Below are positions 16,647 through 25,626 of a DNA stretch of 64,000 bases, piece by piece (the stretch's first letter is position 1; every line of letters starts with the position of its first letter). Where the stretch lies: assembly GCF_000384035.1 (NCBI RefSeq), contig NZ_KB913024.1:2618-66617 (forward strand), given 5' to 3'. The DNA comes from Actinopolyspora mortivallis DSM 44261 (GTDB lineage: Bacteria; Actinomycetota; Actinomycetes; Mycobacteriales; Pseudonocardiaceae). The notes beneath the pieces were generated by a model, which did not search any database, was not told where the DNA came from, and worked only from the letters and a program-made list of their open reading frames with translations. The position numbers and the translations under genes are program-made.

Positions 16647-17043
16647 CGCTTTCTCCTCCGGTGTTGCGCGAACACGTCGACGACCGCGTCCGCCGCGGGC
16701 CGGTCGGTCCTCGCGGGCGGGTGTTTGGAGACGGATGACGGTCGGCTGATGCGTGGGCTCCCGGGCCCAGGACGGGGCACGCGACGTCGCGCACCCGGAC
16801 CAGAACAACGCTATCGGTTCGAGGAGTGTTCCTGCATCGATTATGAACGCTGCCACGCCCCTGACAACAGGTTTCACTCGACAGGAGGACGGCGCGGCTG
16901 GGGAAGCACGCTGTTCGCCGGGAGAATGGACGGGCACCGGCACCACCACCGCTCTCGCCCCTCCCCGCGTGTTGGCGGAGCCGGAGGACGGAGGTAATAG
17001 CCTGTCCCGGCACGGCGTGTAACACCGATGGAGGAGTCGTCCT
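16647..17043. other. Divergent intergenic region, 397 bases
   Basis: Between the MFS gene and the phage-like pair. It holds the ribosome site of the MFS gene, a less GC-rich stretch (about 16805-16880) and the rightward promoter at 16972-17000. I see no gene in it. Confidence 0.6.
16972..17000 (+). promoter_or_regulatory. Sigma70-like promoter of the phage-like pair
   Basis: TTGGCG (16972-16977), exactly 17 bases, then TAATAG (16995-17000). It is 44 bases upstream of the start codon and well placed. Confidence 0.55.
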
Positions 17044-18036
17044 ATGGACGGTGCGCTTTCTGTGGGGTGGGGCGGCTGGACGGCCGTACCGACGGAGCTG
17101 GCTCTGGACAACTCCGTGAGCCTGCAGGCCAGAGCCGCCTACGCACTCATCCAGGCCACCGGCCGTCTCCGGTTGGACGATCTGGCGGCGGCCGGGGCCA
17201 CCGACCCCGTGGCCGTGGTGGCCGAACTGGAACGCAGCGGCTGGCTGACCGGCTCCTCCCGGGAGGGCGGAGTGCACTGGACCGTCCACGCCGGGGCGGT
17301 CTCCCGTGGCGAACGGACCTCGCTGGCCACCGAGGTCACCGCGCCGGTGGCCCGAACGAACCGGCGGGAGCCGGAACCCGCCGCCGGACCGGAGCCCGCC
17401 GGTGCCGGGGAGACCTCCTCGGCGAACACGCTGAGTTCGGAGAGCATCGTCCGTCAGTGGGCCGAGCAGCAGAGAACCCCCTTCCCCGACCGGGTGCTGG
17501 AGAAGCTGGCCGCCGAGATCCGGACGAAACGGGAGCAGTCCCCGCTGGCCAACACCGGTGACCTCATAGCGGCCCTGAACATCTGGAAGGAGAAGAAGGC
17601 CGCTCCGAGCAAGTTCCCCGAGTGCTACGGCGAGGCTCTGCAGCGCTCCGCCCGCGACGTCTACGAGAGCCCGTCGCCGGGCGCGGCGGTGGCCAAGACG
17701 TCGACCGCCCCGCCCACCAAGGGCGAATCCGGTTCACGTCGGACCGTGGTCCCCGAGTCGAAGGAGACGGCCGGAACCCGCACCCGACCGTTGCCGGGGC
17801 ACTGTGGCGACCCCCAGTGCGACAACGGCTACATCGAGCAGGAGGACGGCCGGGTGCGCAAGTGCCCGAGGTGCCTGCCCGAACCCGCCTTCGGTCGCAG
17901 GGCCTTCGACCTTCCGCGACAGGCGCACTACGTGGCCGCCAGGAACAGGCAGCGCCTGCGTGCGAACATGACCGGAAAGGCCGACGACGGCCCGGTCGTC
18001 GACGCCGAGGGAGTCTCGAACGAGGAGGAAGCCTGA
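17044..18036 (+). CDS. Phage-type replication protein: winged-helix N-terminus, zinc-motif C-terminus
   Basis: A 330-residue protein. Residues about 1-85 look like a winged helix (LDNSVSLQARAAYALIQATG, LRLDDLAAAGATDPVAVVAELERSGWL). A disordered Pro/Glu-rich linker follows, then a helical part (PFPDRVLEKLAAEIRTKREQ, IAALNIWKEKK) and a C-terminal zinc motif with CGDPQCDNGYI ... RKCPRC. The arrangement resembles helicase-loader/replication-initiation proteins of actinophages. ATG 17044 has GGAGGA upstream and a good promoter. The next gene overlaps its stop by one base. No integrase, terminase or capsid gene is near, so the pair looks domesticated. The role is inferred. Confidence 0.6.
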   Translation: MDGALSVGWGGWTAVPTELALDNSVSLQARAAYALIQATGRLRLDDLAAAGATDPVAVVAELERSGWLTGSSREGGVHWTVHAGAVSRGERTSLATEVTAPVARTNRREPEPAAGPEPAGAGETSSANTLSSESIVRQWAEQQRTPFPDRVLEKLAAEIRTKREQSPLANTGDLIAALNIWKEKKAAPSKFPECYGEALQRSARDVYESPSPGAAVAKTSTAPPTKGESGSRRTVVPESKETAGTRTRPLPGHCGDPQCDNGYIEQEDGRVRKCPRCLPEPAFGRRAFDLPRQAHYVAARNRQRLRANMTGKADDGPVVDAEGVSNEEEA

Positions 18037-18659
18037 TGGAGACCTATGATCTCCCCGAACTCTTCCAGCTCGTGGCCAGCTACGACAGGTCGTTCGAGTC
18101 CCTGGCCTACCCGAAGACGGAGCAGCAGCAGGGCAAGGCCGATCTGACCGCGGAGTCCTGGGCGGCGGCGCTCGGCGACATTCCCGCCGACTTCGCCAAG
18201 TCGGTGGTGGTCGAGCACTACCGCAGGAACTCCACCTCGGTGTCGACGAGCGTGATCCACCGGGAGTGGGTGGAGTACCGCAACCAGCAGATCCAGAAGG
18301 CCGAGAGCGCCGAGATCCGGGCGAAGCGCCGCCCCTCTGCCGAGGAGTCGCTGCGGGGTTGGGAGCGGGCCACGGCCGCCCTGCTGGAGGCCCGGGGACA
18401 GGATCCGGACGAGGCGATCGGCGACATCCGGGCCCGCCGGGCGGTGTTGCAGGTCAAGTGCCCGGTGTGCAAGGCACCCCCCGGCAGGGGGTGTGTGGTC
18501 AACACCGGAAGGCGGATCCAGCCGCTGTCCAACAACAACTCCCACCCCTCGCGGTTCGAGGCCGCGGGCATCGAGCAGCAGCGCCCCACGCTCCCCCCGC
18601 GTTCCCGCGAGTACCGCGAGGAGATCCCCCTGGCCGAACAGCCGCCCGTGGTCGAGTAG
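18036..18659 (+). CDS. Phage-type replication/helicase-loader-like protein with C-terminal zinc motif
   Basis: A 207-residue protein. The N-terminal half (ELFQLVASYDRSFE, ESWAAALGDIPADFAKSVVVEHYRR, STSVIHREWVEYRNQQI) has the pattern of phage loader proteins, in which a W-x-x-x-L-x-D-I-P helix precedes a sampling of hydrophobic helices. The C-terminal part has VKCPVCKAPPGRGCVVNTG and HPSRFEAAG, the small zinc-binding tail common in actinomycete and actinophage proteins. ATG overlaps the previous stop (TGATG) with GAGGAGGA upstream, so the two are translated together. Homology is inferred from pattern only. Confidence 0.6.
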   Translation: METYDLPELFQLVASYDRSFESLAYPKTEQQQGKADLTAESWAAALGDIPADFAKSVVVEHYRRNSTSVSTSVIHREWVEYRNQQIQKAESAEIRAKRRPSAEESLRGWERATAALLEARGQDPDEAIGDIRARRAVLQVKCPVCKAPPGRGCVVNTGRRIQPLSNNNSHPSRFEAAGIEQQRPTLPPRSREYREEIPLAEQPPVVE

Positions 18660-18768
18660 CGCTCGGCGCGGGGGCGGCCGGGCGGCGGAGCCTGTGGCGG
18701 ACGGTGGTCGTCCGGCGGCCCGCGAGGTCGTGACACCCGCCCTCACCTGTCCGTGCCGTGAGGACTCC

Positions 18769-20484
18769 TCAGACGGGGTTGTCGTTGTCGGCCCTACCGC
18801 GTCGCGTGACGTGGGCCTCCAGCTCCATCCGCTCGCTCATGTGCGGGTAGTGCAGCTCGAAGGCGGGGCGGGAGGAGCGGATCCGGGGCAGCTCGTGGAA
18901 GTTGTGTCGTGGCGGCGGGCAGGAGGTGGCCCACTCCAGCGAGTTGCCGTGGCCCCAGGGGTCGTCTACGTCGACGCGGGTGCCGTAGCGGTAGCTCTTG
19001 AGCACGTTGTACAGGAACGGCAGCATCGAGGCACCGAGCAGGAACGCCCCGGCACTGGAGATCACGTTGAGCACCGTGAACCCGTCGGTGGGCAGGTAGT
19101 CGGCGTAGCGGCGGGGCATCCCCTCGTTGCCGAGCCAGTGCTGCACCAGGAACGTGGTGTGGAAGCCGATGAAGGTCAGCCAGAAGTGTGCCTTGGCCAA
19201 CCGCTCGTCCATCATCCGGCCGGTCATCTTCGGGAACCAGAAGTACAGGCCCGCGAACACGGCGAAGACGATCGTGCCGAACAGCACGTAGTGGAAGTGG
19301 GCCACCACGAAGTAGGTGTCCGAGACGTGGAAGTCCAGCGGCGGGGAGGCCAGCAGCACGCCGGTCAGCCCGCCGAACAGGAAGGTGACCAGGAAGCCGA
19401 CGCTGAACAGCATGGGCGACTCGAAGGTCAGCTGCCCGCGCCACATGGTGCCGATCCAGTTGAAGAACTTGATGCCGGTGGGCACCGCGATCAGGAAGGT
19501 GGTGAAGGCGAAGAACGGCAGCAGAACCGCACCGGTGACGAACATGTGGTGGGCCCACACCACCACGGACAGGAACCCGATCGTCCAGGTCGCGTAGACC
19601 AGTCCGGTGTAGCCGAACAGCGGTTTGCGGGAGAACACCGGCAGGATCTCGGTGATGATGCCGAAGAAGGGCAGCGCGACGATGTAGACCTCGGGGTGGC
19701 CGAAGAACCAGAACAGGTGCTGCCACAGCACCGCTCCGCCGTTGGCCGGGTCGAACACGTGCGCGCCCAGGTGGCGGTCGGCCAGCAGCCCGAACAGCGC
19801 CGCCGTCAGGATCGGGAAGGCGATCAGGATCAGCAGGCTGGTGACCAGGATGTTCCACACGAAGATCGGCAGCCGCCACATGGTCATGCCCGGGGCGCGC
19901 ATACACACGATCGAGGTGATCATGTTCACCGCCCCCAGGATGGTGCCGAGCCCGGAGACGATCAGCCCGGTGATCCAGAGGTTGCCTCCTATGCCCGCGC
20001 TGTGCTCGGCGCGCGCCAGGGGGGTGTAGGCGGTCCAGCCGAAGTCGGCCGCCCCGTCCGGGGTGACGAAGCTGCCGATCACGATCAGGCCGCCGAACAG
20101 GAACAGCCAGTAGGAGAACGCGTTCAGCCGGGGGAAGGCCACGTCGGGGGCGCCGATCTGCAGCGGCAGCACCACGTTGGCGAACCCGAAGAGGATGGGC
20201 GTGGCGAACAGCAGCAGCATGATCGTGCCGTGCATGGTGAACAGCTGGTTGTACTGTTCCTGGCTGACGATCTGCATCCCGGGCAGCGCCAGTTCGGCGC
20301 GCAGGAACATCGCCAGCAGCCCTCCGACGAGGAAGAACGCGAAGGCCGTGCTCAGGTAGAGCATCCCGATCTGTTTCGGATCGGTGGTGCGGGTCATCGC
20401 GACCAGCACCGAGCCCTTCGGGGCACGGACCCGTTCGGAGGCGCGCGTGGGCACCGGGGTGGGGCGTGTGCCGGAAGTAGCCAT
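18769..20484 (-). CDS. ctaD: Cytochrome c oxidase subunit I
   Basis: A 571-residue heme-copper oxidase subunit I, the catalytic core of the aa3 terminal oxidase in the membrane. Visible landmarks are [14 protein letters not shown] (low-spin heme histidine), [14 protein letters not shown] (CuB histidine and the cross-linked tyrosine), WAHHMF (two more CuB histidines) and [11 protein letters not shown] (both heme ligands). About 12 transmembrane helices. ATG 20484 has GAAGGAGA upstream. It stands alone; ctaC and ctaE are elsewhere, the usual actinobacterial situation. Confidence 0.97.
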   Translation of the reverse strand: MATSGTRPTPVPTRASERVRAPKGSVLVAMTRTTDPKQIGMLYLSTAFAFFLVGGLLAMFLRAELALPGMQIVSQEQYNQLFTMHGTIMLLLFATPILFGFANVVLPLQIGAPDVAFPRLNAFSYWLFLFGGLIVIGSFVTPDGAADFGWTAYTPLARAEHSAGIGGNLWITGLIVSGLGTILGAVNMITSIVCMRAPGMTMWRLPIFVWNILVTSLLILIAFPILTAALFGLLADRHLGAHVFDPANGGAVLWQHLFWFFGHPEVYIVALPFFGIITEILPVFSRKPLFGYTGLVYATWTIGFLSVVVWAHHMFVTGAVLLPFFAFTTFLIAVPTGIKFFNWIGTMWRGQLTFESPMLFSVGFLVTFLFGGLTGVLLASPPLDFHVSDTYFVVAHFHYVLFGTIVFAVFAGLYFWFPKMTGRMMDERLAKAHFWLTFIGFHTTFLVQHWLGNEGMPRRYADYLPTDGFTVLNVISSAGAFLLGASMLPFLYNVLKSYRYGTRVDVDDPWGHGNSLEWATSCPPPRHNFHELPRIRSSRPAFELHYPHMSERMELEAHVTRRGRADNDNPV

Positions 20485-20705
20485 CCCGTCTCCTTCGGCT
20501 CGTCGGCCGGCCGCCCCAGTCTTGCTCCGTTGTCGTGAGCTCGCAAAACGTGTTCGTCCCTCGATAGGTTGATGTTCGTCGTCCGAGGGGTGTGGAGGGC
20601 GGCGTGGCCGGTGGCGAGCTGGTCCGAGTGGGTTGGCACCGACGGCGATGCGGGATGTCACGGGCAGGTGGAAGGCCGTCGACGGTTGCTTCGGTTAAGG
20701 TGCGG

Positions 20706-20924
20706 ATGATGAAGGAGACGTGGCTGTTCGTGACCAGCCTGACGGGGATGGCCGTGTCGGCTGCCGTGCTGATCCTGCGGATCCCCTCGCTGTTCCAGGC
20801 GGGGGAGCGGGCCAGCTTCTGGGGGCCGGGGGTGCTCGCCTGCCTCACCGTGGTCTTCGCGGTGGGCGCGCTGTACTGGCGTCCCTCGCCGTCGGGTTCG
20901 GACGGAGGGCAGCCCCGGGCTTGA
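20706..20924 (+). CDS. Small two-helix membrane protein
   Basis: A 72-residue protein beginning MMKETWLFVTSLTGMAVSAA, with two hydrophobic segments (about 5-27 and 39-58), a Ser/Gly/Arg tail and no signal cleavage site. ATG 20706 follows TTAAGGTGCGG; GTG 20700 is a possible alternative. It is divergent from ctaD with 221 bases between. No family recognised. Support is a sensible membrane topology and start region. Confidence 0.5.
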   Translation: MMKETWLFVTSLTGMAVSAAVLILRIPSLFQAGERASFWGPGVLACLTVVFAVGALYWRPSPSGSDGGQPRA

Positions 20925-21051
20925 TCCCCACGAAGGTCCTGACGCGGGCCGGAGGTCCCACCGGGTCCCCGCCACGACTCGGCGTCTCGCGGGGCCTGGG
21001 GTGTTTCGACGGCCCTGTCGCTTCCGCCCCGACGGGCACTGAGCGGTCCTC

Positions 21052-21657
21052 TCAGTGACGGGGTGTGGGCTCGGAGTCGAGCGCGCCCATGGCCATGCGG
21101 TGCAGCAGGGTGGTCATGGCGGTGGTGTCCAGCCGGGCGCTGTAGGGCGTGGAGTTGATCAGCCCGAGCACCGCGTGGGTGGCGGCCCGTGCGGTGGGTT
21201 CGTCGAGGCCGGGGCGGGCGTCGAGCAGGGCGCGGACCCACACCTCGACGTAGCGTCGTTGCAGTTCCCGGACCCGGTGGCGGTCCGGTTCGGACAGGCT
21301 GTCCAGGTCGCGCAGGTGCACGGTGATCAGCGCGGAGTTCGTCAGCGCGAACTCGACGTGCCAGTGCACCAGGCTTTCCAGGGCGTGTTCCGGGGTGCCG
21401 GCTCCGGCGGTGCGGGCGTTGCCGCCGTGGAGGAGTTTCTCGCTGATGCCGGTGAGCATCTCGCCCAGCATCGCGTCCTTGCTGCGGAAGTGGCGGTACA
21501 GCGCGGGGCCGGAGACGCCCACGGCCGCGCCGATGTCGTCGATGCCCACTCCGTGGAAGCCGTACCTGGCGAACAGTTCAGCCGCGGCTGCCAGGATCTG
21601 CTCGCGCCGCGTGGGAGGCGGCTCGGTGGGTGGATCCTCGGCGGCGTTGTGCGTCAT
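21052..21657 (-). CDS. TetR-family regulator of the acyl-CoA carboxylase operon
   Basis: A 201-residue TetR protein. The HTH is TRREQILAAAAELFARYGFH ... IGAAVGVSGPALYRHFRSKDAML, and the C-terminal domain is of the TetR type often found next to acyl-CoA genes. ATG 21657 has CGGAG just upstream; ATG 21699 would run into the operator region. It is divergent from the carboxylase operon, and the 143-base gap holds two inverted repeats with TTAAC half-sites, so autorepression and control of the operon are likely. In M. tuberculosis a TetR gene (Rv2506) lies near accD1-accA1-fadE19; the correspondence is inferred. Confidence 0.85.
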   Translation of the reverse strand: MTHNAAEDPPTEPPPTRREQILAAAAELFARYGFHGVGIDDIGAAVGVSGPALYRHFRSKDAMLGEMLTGISEKLLHGGNARTAGAGTPEHALESLVHWHVEFALTNSALITVHLRDLDSLSEPDRHRVRELQRRYVEVWVRALLDARPGLDEPTARAATHAVLGLINSTPYSARLDTTAMTTLLHRMAMGALDSEPTPRH

Positions 21658-21680
21658 CGACTCCGATACTAGACGAATCC

Positions 21681-21698
21681 TGTTAGGCGGCGTTAACA
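21681..21698. promoter_or_regulatory. Inverted repeat 1 in TetR/carboxylase intergenic region
   Basis: TGTTAGGCGGCGTTAACA: outer TGTTA/TAACA half-sites. It sits 24 bases upstream of the TetR start and shares the TTAAC element with the second repeat. Confidence 0.5.
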
Positions 21699-21707
21699 TC
21701 AGAGCCA

Positions 21708-21723
21708 GTTAACGATCATTAAC
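21708..21723. promoter_or_regulatory. Inverted repeat 2 (TetR operator candidate)
   Basis: GTTAACGATCATTAAC is a near-perfect 16-base palindrome (7 of 8 positions per half). With the first repeat it forms a pair about 27 bases apart centre to centre. Confidence 0.6.
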
Positions 21724-21800
21724 ACCCTTGTCGCCACGTGTCGTTCCCTCGGGAAGGCCCACCGGCCGGTCGGGAACGAGAACGGAAGGTGCGGTCGAAG

Positions 21801-23411
21801 ATGGATGCGCCGGTACTGTCCACGGCTGTCGACCCGACTGCCGAGTCCTACGCGCGCTACACGGCGGAACACGAGGCGCTCGTCGCCGACCTCGACGAGC
21901 AGCTCGCCCGGGTCCGTGCGGGAGGTCCCGAGAAAACCAGACGGCGCCACGTCGAACGCGGGAAACTGCTGCCCCGCGACCGGGTGAACACCCTGCTCGA
22001 CCGGGGCTCTCCGCTGCTGGAACTGTCACCCATGGCGGCCCACGGTCTCTACGACGACGAGGCCCCAGGTGCGGGCATCATCACCGGCATCGGCCGGGTG
22101 GCGGGTCGGGAGTGCGTCATCGTGGCCAACGACGCCACCGTCAAGGGCGGCACCTACTACCCGGTCACGGTGAAGAAGCACCTGCGGGCCCAGGAGGTGG
22201 CCCTGCACAACAACCTGCCCTGCATCTACCTGGTTGACTCCGGCGGTGCCTTCCTGCCCCGGCAGGACGAGGTCTTCCCCGACCGGGAGCACTTCGGGCG
22301 CATCTTCTACAACCAGGCCACGATGTCGGCGCGGGGAATCCCGCAGATAGCCGCCGTGCTCGGCTCCTGCACGGCGGGCGGGGCCTACGTCCCGGCCATG
22401 AGCGACGAGGCCGTGATCGTGCGGGAGCAGGGCACCATCTTCCTCGGCGGTCCGCCGTTGGTGAAGGCCGCCACCGGGGCCGAGGTCACCGCCGAGGAAC
22501 TCGGCGGGGGATGGCTGCACGCCCACACCTCCGGAGTGGCCGACCACCTGGCCACCGACGACGCCGACGCGCTGCGCATCGTGCGCTCCGTCGTCGCCAC
22601 CACCGGCCGGCGGCGCCCCACGGCCGCCCCGGCCCCGGTGGAGGAACCCGTCGTGGACCCGGACCAGCTCTACGGCGTGGTGCCCCCCGACAGCAGAACC
22701 CCCTACGACGTGCGGGAGGTGATCGCCCGCACGGTCGACGGCAGCCGCTTCTCCGAGTTCAAGGCCGAGTACGGGCAGACCCTGGTGACCGGTTTCGCGC
22801 GGATCCACGGTCACCCGGTGGGTGTCGTGGCCAACAACGGGATCCTGTTCGGCGAGTCGGCGCTCAAGGGAGCGCACTTCGTGCAGCTCTGCGACCGGCG
22901 GGAGATACCGCTGGTGTTCCTGCAGAACATCTCCGGGTTCATGGTCGGCAAGGAGTACGAGGCCGGAGGTATCGCCAAGCACGGGGCGAAGATGGTCACC
23001 GCCGTGGCCTGCGCCCGGGTTCCGAAACTGACCGTGGTCATCGGGGGTTCCTTCGGGGCGGGCAACTACTCCATGTGCGGTCGCGCCTACTCGCCCCGCT
23101 TCCTGTGGATGTGGCCCAACGCCCGCATCTCGGTGATGGGCGGCGAACAGGCCGCCTCGGTGCTGGCCACCGTCCGCCGTGACCAGATCGAGCACGGCGG
23201 CGGGCAGTGGTCGGCCGAGCAGGAGGAGGAGTTCAAACAGCCGGTGCGCGAGCAGTACGAGCGGCAGGGCCACCCCTACTACTCGACCGCGCGGCTGTGG
23301 GACGACGGCGTGATCGACCCCAAACAGACCAGGAACGTGCTCGGACTGGCCCTGTCCGTGACGGCCAACGCTCCCCTGGAACCGGTCAACAACGGCGTGT
23401 TCCGGATGTGA
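21801..23411 (+). CDS. accD1: Acyl-CoA carboxylase, carboxyltransferase (beta) subunit
   Basis: A 536-residue carboxyltransferase, the beta subunit of a 3-methylcrotonyl-CoA carboxylase-like complex that moves CO2 from biotin to an acyl-CoA. The N-terminal half has [39 protein letters not shown] and [19 protein letters not shown]; the C-terminal half has [20 protein letters not shown] and [20 protein letters not shown]. These stretches match the MCC beta subunit better than propionyl-CoA carboxylase. ATG 21801 has GGAAGG upstream. It is followed by the alpha subunit and an acyl-CoA dehydrogenase, the leucine-degradation order seen in mycobacteria. The gene symbol is by synteny. Confidence 0.88.
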   Translation: MDAPVLSTAVDPTAESYARYTAEHEALVADLDEQLARVRAGGPEKTRRRHVERGKLLPRDRVNTLLDRGSPLLELSPMAAHGLYDDEAPGAGIITGIGRVAGRECVIVANDATVKGGTYYPVTVKKHLRAQEVALHNNLPCIYLVDSGGAFLPRQDEVFPDREHFGRIFYNQATMSARGIPQIAAVLGSCTAGGAYVPAMSDEAVIVREQGTIFLGGPPLVKAATGAEVTAEELGGGWLHAHTSGVADHLATDDADALRIVRSVVATTGRRRPTAAPAPVEEPVVDPDQLYGVVPPDSRTPYDVREVIARTVDGSRFSEFKAEYGQTLVTGFARIHGHPVGVVANNGILFGESALKGAHFVQLCDRREIPLVFLQNISGFMVGKEYEAGGIAKHGAKMVTAVACARVPKLTVVIGGSFGAGNYSMCGRAYSPRFLWMWPNARISVMGGEQAASVLATVRRDQIEHGGGQWSAEQEEEFKQPVREQYERQGHPYYSTARLWDDGVIDPKQTRNVLGLALSVTANAPLEPVNNGVFRM

Positions 23412-23463
23412 GCACGCGGTGAGTACGAGTACTTCCGGCACGGCCCGCTCGGAGGAGAGGAAC

Positions 23464-25566
23464 ATGGCCCACGCACAGCAGGCGCACCGACGGCGTTTCG
23501 ACACGGTGCTGGTCGCCAACCGCGGTGAGATCGCGGTGCGGGTCATCGCGACCCTGCGCCGCCTGGGGATCCGCACCGTGGCCGTCCACAGCGATGCGGA
23601 CGCCGACTCCGCGCACGTGGCCGCGGCGGACACGGCCGTGCGCGTCGGCCCGGCGGCGGCCACCGAGAGCTACCTGTCCGTGGAGAGGATGCTCGAAGCC
23701 GCCCGGACGAGCGGCGCCCAGGCCGTGCACCCCGGCTACGGCTTCCTCTCCGAGAGCGCCGCCTTCGCCGAGGCCTGCGCTCGGGAGGGGCTGGTGTTCA
23801 TCGGCCCCTCGGCGGAGGCCATCGCCTCGATGGGCGACAAGATCCGCGCCAAGCGCACCGTGGAGGCCGCCGGGGTGCCGCTGGTGCCCGGCAGCAGCTC
23901 ACCCGGGGACTCCGACGAACGACTCGCGGCCACCGCCCTGGACGTGGGGTTGCCCGTGCTGTTCAAACCGGCGGCCGGCGGCGGGGGCAAGGGGATGCGC
24001 CTGGTGCACTCGCCCGACGAGCTGGAGGAGGCGATCGCCGCCGCCCGCAGGGAGTCCCGCGCGGCCTTCGGCGACGACACCCTGTTCGTGGAGCGCTTCG
24101 TCACCCGCCCCCGGCACATCGAGGTGCAGGTGCTGGGTGACTCGCACGGGAACGTGGTGCACCTCGGCGAACGCGAGTGCAGCCTGCAACGCAGGCACCA
24201 GAAGATCGTGGAGGAGGCGCCCTCGCCGCTGCTCGACCGGCCCACGCGGGAGCGCATCGGCGACGCCGCCGTGCGGGCCGCCCGCGCGGTCGGCTACGTG
24301 GGGGCGGGAACCGTGGAGTTCATCGTCTCCGCCGACGCGCCGGAGGAGTTCTTCTTCATGGAGATGAACACCCGGTTGCAGGTCGAGCACCCGGTCACCG
24401 AGATGGTCACCACCGTCGGACGGGACGGGACGGAGGCCTCCGGCGGTGAGCGCCGCGATCCCCCGAACGGGCTGGACCTGGTGGAGTGGCAGGTGCGCGT
24501 CGCCGAGGGGGAACCCCTCCCGTTCGGGCAGCACGAGCTGGGCACCTCCGGTCACGCGGTAGAGGCCCGGATCTACGCCGAGGACCCGGCGCGGGGGTTC
24601 CTGCCGACCGGCGGTGAGGTGCTGCTGGCCCACGAGCCCTCCGGGCCCGGCATCCGGGTCGACTCCGGTGTGCGGGCCGGTGACCGCATCGGTTCCGACT
24701 ACGACCCGATGCTGGCCAAGATCGTCGGCTGGGGGCGGACGCGGTCGGAGGCGCTGCGCAGGCTGGACGACGCGTTGTCCGAGACGGTGCTGCTCGGGGT
24801 GGAGACCAACACCACCTTCCTCCGTGCCCTGATGGAACACCCCTCGGTGCGGGAGGGACAGCTGGACACCGGGCTCGTGGAGCGGGAGCTGGAGGGGCTG
24901 CTCACCGCCGGGGCGAACGTTCCCGACCACGTGCTGGTCACCGCCGCGTTGATCCGGTTGAGCGAGGTGGAGCCCTCCGGTCCCCGGGCGGACCCGTGGG
25001 AGTCGCTGCTCGGCTGGCGCATGGGCGGCAGGGCTTGGCTGGACTGGTCCTTCGACGTGGCGGGGGAACGCGTCACCGTGGGGGCGCGGGGGGACTCCGC
25101 CCACGCCGAGGTCCGCGTCCAGCGGGAGTCCCCCTCCGAGGCGAGCCCGCACCGGGCGCGACTGTTCCGCCGGCAGTCCACGGTCACGGTCGAGCTGGAC
25201 GGCCACACCCGTCGCTACCACTACGCCCTGGCCGGGCGCACCGTCTGGCTGGCCTCCGCCGAGGGGAGCTGGGCGTTGACCGAGCACACTCTGCTGTCGG
25301 ACGCGGCCGAGCGCTCCGGCGCCGCCGACGGGGCGGTGACCAGCCCCATGCCCGGAACGGTGCTGCTCGACAAGGTCGCGCCGGGCCAGCGGGTGAGTGC
25401 CGGACAGGCCCTGTTCGTGGTGGAGGCGATGAAGATGGAGCACACCGTGACCGCCCCGGTGGACGGGCTGGTCACGGAGGTGTTCGTGACCGCGGGGCAG
25501 GCGGTCGAGCTGGAGCAACCGCTCGCGGTGGTGACCGCGCAGGAGGAGAGGCCCTCCGGGGAGTGA
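23464..25566 (+). CDS. accA1: Acyl-CoA carboxylase biotin-carboxylase/biotin-carrier (alpha) subunit
   Basis: A 700-residue alpha subunit. Biotin carboxylase is at about 10-480 (VLVANRGEIAVRVIATLRRL, PGYGFLSESAAFAEAC, KPAAGGGGKGM, QRRHQKIVEEAPSP, MNTRLQVEHPVTEMV). The biotin carrier domain is at the C-terminus, with EAMKMEHTV and the biotinylated lysine at K657. ATG 23464 is preceded by GGAGGAGAGG. Directly after EMVT (24409-24411) comes a 19-residue hydrophilic insertion (24412-24468, TVGRDGTEASGGERRDPPN) before the GLDLVEWQ that normally follows at once. The rest of the enzyme looks intact. Works with the beta subunit upstream. Confidence 0.93.
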   Translation: MAHAQQAHRRRFDTVLVANRGEIAVRVIATLRRLGIRTVAVHSDADADSAHVAAADTAVRVGPAAATESYLSVERMLEAARTSGAQAVHPGYGFLSESAAFAEACAREGLVFIGPSAEAIASMGDKIRAKRTVEAAGVPLVPGSSSPGDSDERLAATALDVGLPVLFKPAAGGGGKGMRLVHSPDELEEAIAAARRESRAAFGDDTLFVERFVTRPRHIEVQVLGDSHGNVVHLGERECSLQRRHQKIVEEAPSPLLDRPTRERIGDAAVRAARAVGYVGAGTVEFIVSADAPEEFFFMEMNTRLQVEHPVTEMVTTVGRDGTEASGGERRDPPNGLDLVEWQVRVAEGEPLPFGQHELGTSGHAVEARIYAEDPARGFLPTGGEVLLAHEPSGPGIRVDSGVRAGDRIGSDYDPMLAKIVGWGRTRSEALRRLDDALSETVLLGVETNTTFLRALMEHPSVREGQLDTGLVERELEGLLTAGANVPDHVLVTAALIRLSEVEPSGPRADPWESLLGWRMGGRAWLDWSFDVAGERVTVGARGDSAHAEVRVQRESPSEASPHRARLFRRQSTVTVELDGHTRRYHYALAGRTVWLASAEGSWALTEHTLLSDAAERSGAADGAVTSPMPGTVLLDKVAPGQRVSAGQALFVVEAMKMEHTVTAPVDGLVTEVFVTAGQAVELEQPLAVVTAQEERPSGE

Positions 25567-25626
25567 ACCTTCCGGGAGGCACACCGGCACGGCGGACCCG
25601 CGCCGTGATCCGTTCAGGAGGTCGGG

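Noticed and set aside
16725-17022. Small rightward frames between the MFS gene and the phage-like pair
   Set aside because: No ribosome site, odd composition, and they overlap the promoter at 16972.
17044-18659. Reading the phage-like pair as part of a whole prophage
   Set aside because: No integrase, terminase, portal or capsid gene lies within reach; the neighbours are ordinary core genes.
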